DNA of 64,000 nucleotides from Caulobacter sp. (GTDB lineage: Bacteria; Pseudomonadota; Alphaproteobacteria; Caulobacterales; Caulobacteraceae). Shown piece by piece: positions 9,445-17,002 of the stretch. The stretch's first letter is position 1. Every line of letters starts with the position of its first letter. The stretch lies in contig JAIOXZ010000009.1 of NCBI GenBank assembly GCA_021741355.1, positions 47,174 through 111,173 on the forward strand. The letters are read 5' to 3'. A model generated the notes under the pieces. The model was not told where the DNA came from and did no database searches. It saw nothing but the letters and a program-made list of their open reading frames with translations. The position numbers and the translations under genes were made by a program.

Positions 9445-10011
9445 ATGAAGCGCCTGGACACCGTCAACGGCCCGACACCCTGCAGAATTGGGTTGGTGCG
9501 CGAACACCCAAGTCTGCCCGATCTCGAACGCCAGAGCGAAATTCTCACGACCGTCGGTGAATGCCCCACGGTCGTCGAAGTCGGAGTTGGCGCGGGTGGC
9601 GGGAAGCGTCTGGAGAAGATGCTCTCGACTCTGCCGAAGGGACCCACGGTCTGCCTGGTCAGCCTCGATGTCTTCGGAAAGGCGCTCCCCGATCTGGTCC
9701 GGCTCCTGCGCGATCTCGGCGAACTGTCGATTTCCGTCGCCATCATCACCCGAAAGGACGGCGAAACCCTCCTTCGCCCGCACGAGGAAACCGTTGAGCT
9801 GTTGCGGCGCCTGAGCGCCTACAATGGACGCAGCCAGCCCCAGCCGGGCGATGGCCCCCAATGGTACGGCCGCACCTCCCGCGCCGCCTCCGAGTTCAAT
9901 CGCCATCAGGTCCTGCATGCGAAGAAGCTCTACGGCGAAGGGATGTCTCTGAGGGCCATCGGCCTGATTTTCCAGACCTCTCCCGAGGAGGTCTGGAAGG
10001 TCGTGTCGTGA
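9445..10011 (+). CDS. Serine-recombinase-like protein lacking the catalytic serine
   Basis: A 188-residue protein with the outline of a small resolvase. The N-terminal segment CRIGLVREHPSLPDLERQS aligns with the RIGYARVST...LxxQ start of serine recombinases, and DVFGKALPDLVRLLRDLGEL aligns with the DRLGRSLxDLxxLxxxL motif. The nucleophilic Ser (RVS) is replaced by REH and the DR.GR arginine by DVFGK, so it should not cut DNA. The C-terminus (QVLHAKKLYGEGMSLRAIGL) is the resolvase-type helix-turn-helix. I infer a DNA-binding regulator. It is followed at once by the Pho-box-like promoter of the lipoprotein/TonB receptor genes. Confidence 0.65.
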   Translation: MKRLDTVNGPTPCRIGLVREHPSLPDLERQSEILTTVGECPTVVEVGVGAGGGKRLEKMLSTLPKGPTVCLVSLDVFGKALPDLVRLLRDLGELSISVAIITRKDGETLLRPHEETVELLRRLSAYNGRSQPQPGDGPQWYGRTSRAASEFNRHQVLHAKKLYGEGMSLRAIGLIFQTSPEEVWKVVS

Positions 10012-10020
10012 AAGTCACAG

Positions 10021-10040
10021 CCCCTCGTTGTCACGAGGGG
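10021..10040 (+). other. Hairpin overlapping the first TGTCAC repeat
   Basis: CCCCTCG (10021-10027), loop TTGTCA, CGAGGGG (10034-10040) form a perfect 7-bp stem 9 bases after the recombinase-like gene's stop. No T tract follows. It may limit read-through from 9445-10011, and it overlaps the first TGTCAC of the putative PhoB site. Confidence 0.45.
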
Positions 10041-10078
10041 TTCGCTGATCTGTCACAGCGACGTCGGACGGTTGTCAC
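10029..10078 (+). promoter_or_regulatory. Putative Pho box (three TGTCAC repeats, 22-bp period)
   Basis: TGTCAC occurs at 10029, 10051 and 10073, exactly 22 bp apart. Weaker matches (GTTCGC at 10040, CGTCGG at 10062) fall on the intermediate 11-bp positions. PhoB binds direct TGTCA-type heptamers with an 11-bp period, so this looks like an extended, partly degenerate Pho box. The lipoprotein gene starts at 10194 and the TonB receptor follows it. TAGGAC near 10089 could serve as a -10 element, though weakly. Confidence 0.6.
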
Positions 10079-10193
10079 GACCGCCACCTAGGACTCCGGC
10101 CGGGCAGGTGGGGAAGTCCCTTCAGAAGCGAGACCAGACGGTCGTTCGCTGATCTCCGCCCGCGTCTGAACGATTGCGATTGTGGAGACTGGT

Positions 10194-11651
10194 ATGACCG
10201 GCCTGAAGAAATTTGGCGCGCTCGCGTTTGCGATCAGCGCTTCGCTCGCGCTGACCGCCTGTGGCGGCGCGGATGGTGTCGCTTCGCCTGGTGAAGGCGG
10301 CTTTGCCGGTGGCGGTGGAGGCGGTGGCGGTGGCGGCGGCGGCGGCGGTGGCGGCGGCGGCGCCGCTACGGACTGCCCGACCGGCTTCTCCAATGTCGGC
10401 ACCATCAACGCGGCCGTCGGCGGCGAGCTTCGCGTCTGCCAGTTGCCGGCCCAGATCCTCGGCAACCTGGTTGTCACCCTGCGCACCGGCACGATCTACT
10501 CCATCAGCGGTCGGGTCGATGTCGGTCAGGACCGTGGCGGCAACGCCGCCGCGCCGATCGCAGGAGCCCAGCAGGGCATCCTGACCATCGAGCCGGGCGT
10601 GCGCATCTTCGGCTCCGCCGGCGCCGACTACATCGTCGTGAACCGCGGCTCCCAGATCTTCGCCCAGGGCACCTCGACCCAGCCGGTCGTCCTGACGTCC
10701 CGCCAGAGCGTTGAGGGCACGACCGGGGTCGACTCGATCGGTCAGTGGGGCGGTCTGGTCGTTCTCGGCCGGGCCAACATCTCCAACTGCCCGGGCGGTA
10801 CGCCCTATGGCAGCGCCAACTGCGAAGCACAGGTCGAGGGCACCAACGCCCTCTACGGCGGCAACTCGAACGCCGACAGCAGCGGCATCATGCGGTATCT
10901 GCGAATCCAGCACTCCGGCTTCACGATCTCGCTCAACAACGAGCTGAACGGGATCACCCTGGCCGGCGTCGGCAGCGGCACCACCTTCGAATACATCCAG
11001 GTCCACAACAGCTCGGATGACGGCATCGAGTACTTCGGCGGCAAGGTGAACTCCCGCTACCTGGTCCTCACCGGCAACGACGACGACAGCCTCGACACCG
11101 ACCAGGGCTTCGACGGCGCCATCCAGTACGGCATCGTGGTCCAGCGGGCCAATGGCGGCGACAAGATGATCGAGGCCAGCATGGCCTCGCTCGCCACCGG
11201 CAATCCGCGCAGCCGCCCGCAGTTCTCGAACATGACGTTCGTCGGGCGCGGCGCCAACGCGGGCGTTGTCTTCAACACCGGCACCGACGTGAACCTGTAC
11301 AACAGCATCATCCGCACCACGGGCGGCGCAGCGGCCTGTATCGACATGGACAACCTTCCGTCGACCACGGGTACGTTCCGCTCGGTCTTCCTCGCCTGCG
11401 CCGCGTCCTTCGACGCCGATGCGGATGACGAATCGGCGGTCTTCACCAATGCCAGCAACGTGCCTGCCGGGACGTCCACGATGACCAGCACCTTCATCAA
11501 CGGCGCCAATGAGAACGCCGTGGTGGTCACCTCGCCGGCGGCCCTCAGCGCCTTCTTCGGCGTGCCGACCAACATCGGCGCGGTCAAGGACGGGACCGAC
11601 ACCTGGTGGCAGGGCTGGACCTGCGGCCTGACCGCCGGCTCGACCTGCTGA
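10194..11651 (+). CDS. Surface lipoprotein with poly-Gly linker and beta-helix-like domain
   Basis: A 485-residue lipoprotein. The signal peptide ends in lipobox LTAC, with lipidated Cys23. After a short spacer comes a run of 18 glycines (codons at 10308-10361), then a conserved domain beginning ATDCPTGFSNVGTIN. The repeated short strands (for example ILTIEPGVRIFGSAG, YLRIQHSGFTISLNNELN, TFEYIQVHNSSDDGIEYFGG) suggest a right-handed beta-helix. Paired Cys (CPGG...NCEA; CIDM...ACAAS; CGLTAGSTC) suit an extracytoplasmic location. Relatives are typically found beside TonB receptors, as here. I chose the ATG at 10194 (GGAG six bases before it) over the in-frame GTG at 10182. It is a good candidate substrate of the T2SS encoded downstream; its ligand is unknown. 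Confidence 0.75.
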   Translation: MTGLKKFGALAFAISASLALTACGGADGVASPGEGGFAGGGGGGGGGGGGGGGGGGAATDCPTGFSNVGTINAAVGGELRVCQLPAQILGNLVVTLRTGTIYSISGRVDVGQDRGGNAAAPIAGAQQGILTIEPGVRIFGSAGADYIVVNRGSQIFAQGTSTQPVVLTSRQSVEGTTGVDSIGQWGGLVVLGRANISNCPGGTPYGSANCEAQVEGTNALYGGNSNADSSGIMRYLRIQHSGFTISLNNELNGITLAGVGSGTTFEYIQVHNSSDDGIEYFGGKVNSRYLVLTGNDDDSLDTDQGFDGAIQYGIVVQRANGGDKMIEASMASLATGNPRSRPQFSNMTFVGRGANAGVVFNTGTDVNLYNSIIRTTGGAAACIDMDNLPSTTGTFRSVFLACAASFDADADDESAVFTNASNVPAGTSTMTSTFINGANENAVVVTSPAALSAFFGVPTNIGAVKDGTDTWWQGWTCGLTAGSTC

Positions 11652-11656
11652 TGAAC

Positions 11657-11687
11657 TGTCCGGGCGGCGCAAGGCGCCGCCCGGACA
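11657..11687 (+). terminator. Strong intercistronic hairpin between lipoprotein and TonB receptor
   Basis: A perfect 14-bp stem, TGTCCGGGCGGCGC (11657-11670) with GCGCCGCCCGGACA (11674-11687), closed by the loop AAG, begins six bases after the lipoprotein stop. There is no long T tract. It may act as a partial terminator or 3' stabiliser that sets lipoprotein and receptor levels apart within one transcript. Confidence 0.65.
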
Positions 11688-11718
11688 CCTCCTGCACTAT
11701 AGTGACAAGGTTCCGCAC

Positions 11719-14334
11719 ATGAAGACGTTCATCCCCGGTCTGAGTGGCCTGCTGCTCGCGACGACGGCGCTCACGGCCCCGCAGGTCGCCTTCGCCCAGG
11801 CGACGCCCCCGGCTGAGGTCGCCACCCCCACCGAGGTCGATGAAATCGTCGTTCTCGGCGCCAACATCCCCGAGCCGATGCGCGAGACATCGGAGGTCGC
11901 CACCTTCCTGTCGGTCGAAGACCTGAAGCGGCAAGGCGACGATACGGCGGCCGAAGCCCTGACCCGACTGACCGGCGTCAGCCTGGTCGGCGGCCGGTTT
12001 GTCTATGTCCGTGGTCTCGGCGAACGCTATTCCTCGGCGCAGCTCAACGGCTCGCCCCTGCCCAGCCCCGAGCCGCTCCAGCGGGTCGTCCCGCTGGATC
12101 TGTTCCCGAGCAACATTCTCGCCGGTGCGACCGTCCAGAAGACCTACTCCCCGAACTATTCGGGTGAGTTCGGCGGCGGGGTCATCGACCTTCGCACGCT
12201 GACGGTGCCCAACGAGCCGTTCTTCACCATGTCCATGAGCGTCGGCGGCAACACCGAAACGACGTTCAAGGAAGGCATCACCTACTACGGCGCCGAAACC
12301 GATCCGTTCGGCTACGACGACGGCACGCGCGATGTCCCGGGGCCGCTCAAGGACGCCATCGCCACCGGTCTTCGGGTGACGAACGGCAACTTCACCGACG
12401 ATGAACTGACCTATATCGGCAGCAGCTTCGTCAACGCGCCGCTGAACCTGATCCAGCACAACAACGCGATCCCCGGCAACTTCAGCGCCGACATCAGCGG
12501 CGGCCAGTCGTTCGATCTCGGCTGGGGCACGCTGGGACTCATCGGCGTCGCCGGGTTTGACAACGGCTGGCGCAGCCGGTTCGGCACGCAGCAGGACGGC
12601 TTCGTGGCCGCCGGCGTCATTTCGCCGGTGACAAACTACACCTTCCGCTCGACCCAGAACGACGTCGTGATCAACTCCCTGGTCGGCGTCGGCCTGGACC
12701 TCGGCGAGCATATTTTCAGCTGGACGACGCTCTACATTCACGCGACCTCCAAGGAAGCGCGCATCCGCGAGGGCGTCGACGACCTGGCCGGCGCCGAAGT
12801 GCGCGACGACTACACCGAGTGGTTCGAACGCGAGCTGATCTCGACCCAGCTCACTGGCGAGCACGATTTCGACCAGCTGGAGCTCGACTGGCGCGGCGCC
12901 TACGCGGAAACCAGCCGCAATGCGCCGTACGAGAAGAGCATCCGCTACCGCCTCGTGGCGGGCGAGTATCTCCACAACGCCTCCCAGGAGCAGAACTACA
13001 CGCGCTTCGGCGAGGTGGAGGAAACGGTCGGCAGCTTCGGCGGCGACGCCCGGTACACCTTCTCGCTGTCGGACGCCCGTGACGTGGTGGTGAGCGGCGG
13101 CTTCGCCTATTCGGACACCAACCGTTCGGCCACCCAGCGCGAGTTCAGGCTTCTGGCGCTGAACGTGTCTCTCCCGATCGAGGTTCAGCGGCAACGGGTC
13201 GACTATCTGCTGGCGGACTACAACATCGGCCCCAACGGGCTGGTGCTGCGGGAAACCACCGGCGCCGACGGCGCGGCGGCCTACGACGCCAACCTCGAGG
13301 TCAAGGCCGTCTACGGCCAGGTTGACGCCGAGATCATCCCGCTGCTTCGGGTGGCCGTTGGCGCGCGTTATGAAGACGCGACCCAGAGCGTGACCCCGTT
13401 CTCGCTCTTCGCCGGCGACCCCACGCCCTTCGCCCCTGCGCCGCGCGAGAACCAGTACTGGCTGCCGGCCGCGACGCTGACGTGGAACTTCTACGAGGAC
13501 ATGCAACTGCGACTGGGCATCTCCCAGACGATCGCCCGTCCGCAGTTCCGCGAGCTCGCGCCCCTGTCCTATGTCGATCCGGATACGGATCGCCTGTTCA
13601 TCGGCAACCCGAACCTGGTCGATAGCAAGCTGCTGAACCTCGACGCCCGCTACGAGTGGTACTTCGACCGCGACCAGTACGTAACGGTCGGCCTGTTCTA
13701 CAAGGACATCGAGAACCCGACCGAAGCCATCGTCAACGACATCGGCGGTTCGGTTCAGACGACCTACCTGAACGCGCCGCGCGCGGTGCTCTTCGGCGCC
13801 GAGTTCGACGTGAAGACCTACTTCGAGCTGTTCCCGGAGACACCGTGGTTCTCGTCCAAGCGCTGGCTGTTCTCGGCCAACTACACCTACAGCAAGTCGG
13901 AACTCCGGGTGGAAACGGGTGATGTCGTCTACCCGCTGACGATCGACGGCTCGTCGCGTCCCGCGCTCGATTTCGTCAGCGACGGCCAGGCGATGCAGGG
14001 CCAGTCCGAGCATCTCGCCAATGTCCAGTTCGGCTATGCGGACGAGGAGGCCGGCGCCCAGGCGACGCTGCTGTTCACCTACGCCAGCGACCGGATCTCG
14101 ACCCGTGGCCGTTCGGGCTTCCCCGACCTGGTCCAGAGCCCCGGCATGATCGTGGACTTCACCTATCGCCGTGACTTCATGGCGATGGATCGGGAGTTCA
14201 CCTTCGGCTTCGAGGCCCGCAACCTCCTCGAAGAGGACTCCGAGGAGTTCCAGGAACTCGGCGGCGGCCGGATCGAGAACAACAGCTACGAGCTGGGGCG
14301 CAGCTTCTCGATCAGCCTCTCCGCCCGCTTCTAG
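11719..14334 (+). CDS. TonB-dependent outer-membrane receptor
   Basis: An 871-residue outer-membrane active transporter. It has a signal peptide ending AFAQA, a TonB box at residues 40-47 (VDEIVVLG), a plug domain with YVRGLGERYSSAQLNGSPLP and FPSNILAGATVQKTYSPNYS, and a 22-strand-type barrel ending in a terminal Phe (SISLSARF). It would import a bulky substrate using TonB-ExbBD energy, which is not encoded here. It follows the beta-helix lipoprotein by 67 bases and is probably driven by the same Pho-like promoter, which suggests a phosphorus-containing ligand. That substrate is an inference. AAGG lies eight bases before the ATG. Confidence 0.93.
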   Translation: MKTFIPGLSGLLLATTALTAPQVAFAQATPPAEVATPTEVDEIVVLGANIPEPMRETSEVATFLSVEDLKRQGDDTAAEALTRLTGVSLVGGRFVYVRGLGERYSSAQLNGSPLPSPEPLQRVVPLDLFPSNILAGATVQKTYSPNYSGEFGGGVIDLRTLTVPNEPFFTMSMSVGGNTETTFKEGITYYGAETDPFGYDDGTRDVPGPLKDAIATGLRVTNGNFTDDELTYIGSSFVNAPLNLIQHNNAIPGNFSADISGGQSFDLGWGTLGLIGVAGFDNGWRSRFGTQQDGFVAAGVISPVTNYTFRSTQNDVVINSLVGVGLDLGEHIFSWTTLYIHATSKEARIREGVDDLAGAEVRDDYTEWFERELISTQLTGEHDFDQLELDWRGAYAETSRNAPYEKSIRYRLVAGEYLHNASQEQNYTRFGEVEETVGSFGGDARYTFSLSDARDVVVSGGFAYSDTNRSATQREFRLLALNVSLPIEVQRQRVDYLLADYNIGPNGLVLRETTGADGAAAYDANLEVKAVYGQVDAEIIPLLRVAVGARYEDATQSVTPFSLFAGDPTPFAPAPRENQYWLPAATLTWNFYEDMQLRLGISQTIARPQFRELAPLSYVDPDTDRLFIGNPNLVDSKLLNLDARYEWYFDRDQYVTVGLFYKDIENPTEAIVNDIGGSVQTTYLNAPRAVLFGAEFDVKTYFELFPETPWFSSKRWLFSANYTYSKSELRVETGDVVYPLTIDGSSRPALDFVSDGQAMQGQSEHLANVQFGYADEEAGAQATLLFTYASDRISTRGRSGFPDLVQSPGMIVDFTYRRDFMAMDREFTFGFEARNLLEEDSEEFQELGGGRIENNSYELGRSFSISLSARF

Positions 14335-14339
14335 GCGAA

Positions 14340-14372
14340 CCGGAGCCGTGCGGAAGGTCCGCGCGGCTCCGG
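14340..14372 (+). terminator. Hairpin terminator after the TonB receptor gene
   Basis: CCGGAGCCGTGCGG (14340-14353) and CCGCGCGGCTCCGG (14359-14372) pair over 14 bp (one G-U) around the loop AAGGT, starting five bases after the receptor stop. No clear T tract follows (TCTCGTCC), as is usual for GC-rich alphaproteobacteria. It separates the receptor unit from the gsp operon. Confidence 0.65.
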
Positions 14373-14391
14373 TCTCGTCCGTGCGCGAAGA

Positions 14392-14420
14392 CTGTCACCA
14401 CAGTGTCGCAAAACCTGCAC
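14392..14420 (+). promoter_or_regulatory. Putative Pho box upstream of the gsp operon
   Basis: Three direct repeats sit exactly 11 bp apart: TGTCAC at 14393, TGTCGC at 14404 and CTGCAC at 14415, with A-rich spacers (CACAG, AAAAC). A fourth, imperfect CTGCCT is off the grid by one base at 14425. This is the layout of a PhoB tandem site and lies 64-92 bases before the gspC start. I could not fix the -10 element. Confidence 0.65.
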
Positions 14421-14483
14421 GAACCTGCCTCCCAGGCGCGGTAGTCCACTGGCAGTTGCTGCTGGTCGGGACCTGGACACCGC

Positions 14484-14963
14484 GTGAACTTGCCGGATTT
14501 TCATTGGATCGTCGGGAACCGTCGCCAGGCGATGATCGCGGCCGCCGAGGGGTTGCTCGCCATCGGTCTGGCCTGGCAACTGGCCGGGCTGATCTGGATT
14601 TTCATCGCGCCTCAAGGGCCGTTCCTGGCGGCGACAGGCGCGACTGGTCCGACCGCGGACCTCGGGGTCCTGACCCGGTTTGACCCTTTCTTTCGCAATG
14701 CCTCGCCCGCGTTGATCTCGGCCGCCGCCCAGTCCTTCCGCCTCTACGGCGTCCGCGCCGGCGGCGGCGGGGCCGGATCAGCCATCATCGGCACGCCGGA
14801 CGGTCGGCAGGCCTCCTTCGCGGTAGGCGATGAAATCGCGCCCGGGGTCCGGCTCCAGTCCGTCGAGGCCGATCATGTCGTTCTCGCCCGCGGCGGTTCG
14901 CGGACCCCCCTGTCGTTTCCGGCAGAAGCGGTCGATGTCCTTCAGGAAGTGGTTGAACCGTGA
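14484..14963 (+). CDS. gspC: Type II secretion protein GspC
   Basis: Inner-membrane linker of the type II secretion system that contacts the secretin. It is 159 residues, with one membrane segment (MIAAAEGLLAIGLAWQLAGL, about residues 18-37) and a periplasmic HR-type domain (YGVRAGGGGAGSAIIGTPDG, later VRLQSVEADHVVLARGG). The PDZ or coiled-coil region found at the C-terminus of many GspC proteins is absent, so it is the short form. The start is GTG. It overlaps gspD by four bases and is first in the operon, downstream of the Pho-like repeats. Confidence 0.88.
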   Translation: MNLPDFHWIVGNRRQAMIAAAEGLLAIGLAWQLAGLIWIFIAPQGPFLAATGATGPTADLGVLTRFDPFFRNASPALISAAAQSFRLYGVRAGGGGAGSAIIGTPDGRQASFAVGDEIAPGVRLQSVEADHVVLARGGSRTPLSFPAEAVDVLQEVVEP

Positions 14964-17002
14964 GACTCGCTCCGCTCTTTCTCCTTCTCGCCGCCCTGGT
15001 CGCGGCGCCGGTCGCGCCGGCCTACGCCCAGGCGCAGGTGCTCAATGTCCAGGACGCCGACATCCGGGCCTTCATCCAGGATGTTTCCCGCACCACCGGC
15101 TACACCTTCGTCATCGACCCGCGGGTCAAGGGCACGGTTTCGGTCTCCAGCAGCGGCGCCCTGAACCGCGCGGAGCTCTTCGAGGTCTTCCTCTCCACGC
15201 TGCGCGCCAACGGCTTCGTCGCCACGCCGACGGGATCGGGCGCCTATCGCATCGAACCCGCCGAGGGCGTGGCGCGCCAGGCGCCGGCCGCCGGCGGCCA
15301 GTTCGCGACTGAAGTCTTCCGGCTACGGAATATAGACGCCCAGTCAGCGGCGGAGGTTCTCAAGCCCCTCGTCGGCGCCCAGGGTCAGGTCCTCGCCAAC
15401 CCCCGCGGCAATACGCTCGTGGTCGCCGACTATGCCGACAACCTTCGGCGGATCCGCTCCATCATCGCCCAGATTGACGTGGACCGGGCCACCACACGCG
15501 CCGTCACCCTGCGCAACACCTCCGCGCGCGAGGTGAGCAGTGTTCTGACCACGCTGATGTCGACGCCGGGAGCGGACGGCAAGCCGGGGCGCGGGCCTGT
15601 CCAGATCATCCCCGTCGAGAGCAGCAACTCCCTGCTCCTTCGGGGCGACGCCGACGCTATCGTGAAGCTCCTGCCGATCATCGAGGATCTTGACCAGCGC
15701 GCCAGGGCGACTGGTTCCGTCAAGGTGATCTTCCTCAAGAACGCGAACGCGGAGCAGCTCCTGCCGGTGCTGCAGCAGCTTCTCGGGCTACCCGTATCGG
15801 CGCCCGAGACGAGCGGCGGGTCTGGCGCCGCGGCTCAGCCGGTGGCGGCCGCGCCGGCCCAGGGCGGCGAGGGCATTCGGGCCAGCATCGCCCGCTTCCC
15901 CGGCGCCAACGCGCTGGTGATCAACGCCTCGCCCGACACCCAGACGATGCTCGCCGAGGTCATCGCCCAGCTCGACGTCCGCCGCGAACAGGTGCTCGTC
16001 GAGGCGATCGTGGTGGAGGTCTCGGACACGGCCGCCCGTGAGCTCGGCGTGCAGTTCGTGCTGGGCGGGGGCAGCGGGGACGGCGCGATGCCGTTCTCGG
16101 TGACAAACTACTCCAACTCGGCGCCCAACATCCTGGCGCTCACCGGAGCGATCGTCGGCGAAAACAGCCTTCCGGAGAGCTCCGGCAGTCTGGCGGCCTT
16201 GCGGGAGGCGGCCCTGTCCTCGTTGCTTGGCGCGACAGGTCTGACCACGGGTGTCGGCGGACAACTCGACAGCGGCGCGCTGTTCGGCGTGATCGTCAAT
16301 GCGGTGCGCCGTGACTCAGCCTCGCGACTGCTGTCGACGCCGTCGATCCTCACGCTCAACAACCAGGAGGCTTCCATCCTCGTCGGTCAGGAAGTTCCGA
16401 TCACGACCGGCGAGGTCCTGGGCAGCGCCAACAGCAATCCCTTCCGCACGATCCAGCGTCAGAACGTCGGCATTCAGCTGACCGTCAAGCCGCAGATCAA
16501 CGCCGGCGGCGGCATCACCCTGTCCATCAAGCAGGAAGTGTCCAGCGTCGCCGGCGCAGTGACCGCCGCCTCACCGGAACTGATTTTCAACAAACGCCAG
16601 CTGGAGACCACCGTGCTGGTCGACGACGGCGCGATCGTGGTGCTCGGCGGCCTGCTCGACGAGAACGAGCGGATCTCCCTCGAACGCGTTCCGTTCCTGA
16701 GCGATATCCCGGCTCTCGGCGAGCTGTTCAAGAGCCGGGCGCGCTCCGGGGGTCGGACCAACCTGATGATCTTCATTCGCACCCGGATCATCCGCGGCGC
16801 CGATGACGCCCAGGCCGTGACCGCCCCGCGATATGACTACCTTCGCCGCGAGACCGGACTGACCAGCGCGAATGGCGGCAACGCCCTCGACGCCGTGGTG
16901 CAGGACTACCTCAGGACGTCGCCGCCGGTGGCGCCGTCGGCCGGAAGCACCATGCCTGCCGCGCAGAGCGGCCCCCCGGCCGCGGGGGGAGTTCCCCGGT
17001 GA
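14960..17002 (+). CDS. gspD: Type II secretion outer-membrane secretin GspD
   Basis: Secretin of 680 residues that forms the outer-membrane gate of the T2SS. A signal peptide (LLAALVAAPVAPAYAQAQ) is followed by the N0 domain (NVQDADIRAFIQDVSRTTGY), N1-N3 domains (ATTRAVTLRNTSAREVSSVL; VKVIFLKNANAEQLLPVLQQ) and the secretin core with VLVDDGAIVVLGGLLDEN and VPFLSDIPALGELFKSR. An Ala/Gly-rich insert interrupts N3 near residues 282-305. The Pro/Ala-rich tail may bind a pilotin, but no pilotin gene is seen. The GTG start overlaps the gspC stop. Confidence 0.96.
   Translation: MRLAPLFLLLAALVAAPVAPAYAQAQVLNVQDADIRAFIQDVSRTTGYTFVIDPRVKGTVSVSSSGALNRAELFEVFLSTLRANGFVATPTGSGAYRIEPAEGVARQAPAAGGQFATEVFRLRNIDAQSAAEVLKPLVGAQGQVLANPRGNTLVVADYADNLRRIRSIIAQIDVDRATTRAVTLRNTSAREVSSVLTTLMSTPGADGKPGRGPVQIIPVESSNSLLLRGDADAIVKLLPIIEDLDQRARATGSVKVIFLKNANAEQLLPVLQQLLGLPVSAPETSGGSGAAAQPVAAAPAQGGEGIRASIARFPGANALVINASPDTQTMLAEVIAQLDVRREQVLVEAIVVEVSDTAARELGVQFVLGGGSGDGAMPFSVTNYSNSAPNILALTGAIVGENSLPESSGSLAALREAALSSLLGATGLTTGVGGQLDSGALFGVIVNAVRRDSASRLLSTPSILTLNNQEASILVGQEVPITTGEVLGSANSNPFRTIQRQNVGIQLTVKPQINAGGGITLSIKQEVSSVAGAVTAASPELIFNKRQLETTVLVDDGAIVVLGGLLDENERISLERVPFLSDIPALGELFKSRARSGGRTNLMIFIRTRIIRGADDAQAVTAPRYDYLRRETGLTSANGGNALDAVVQDYLRTSPPVAPSAGSTMPAAQSGPPAAGGVPR

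Noticed and set aside
11584..14013. Long open frame on the minus strand opposite the TonB receptor
   Set aside because: It is a high-GC shadow: the plus-strand frame has signal peptide, TonB box, plug and barrel, and the antisense product is an Arg/Asp/Val-rich sequence with no domain.
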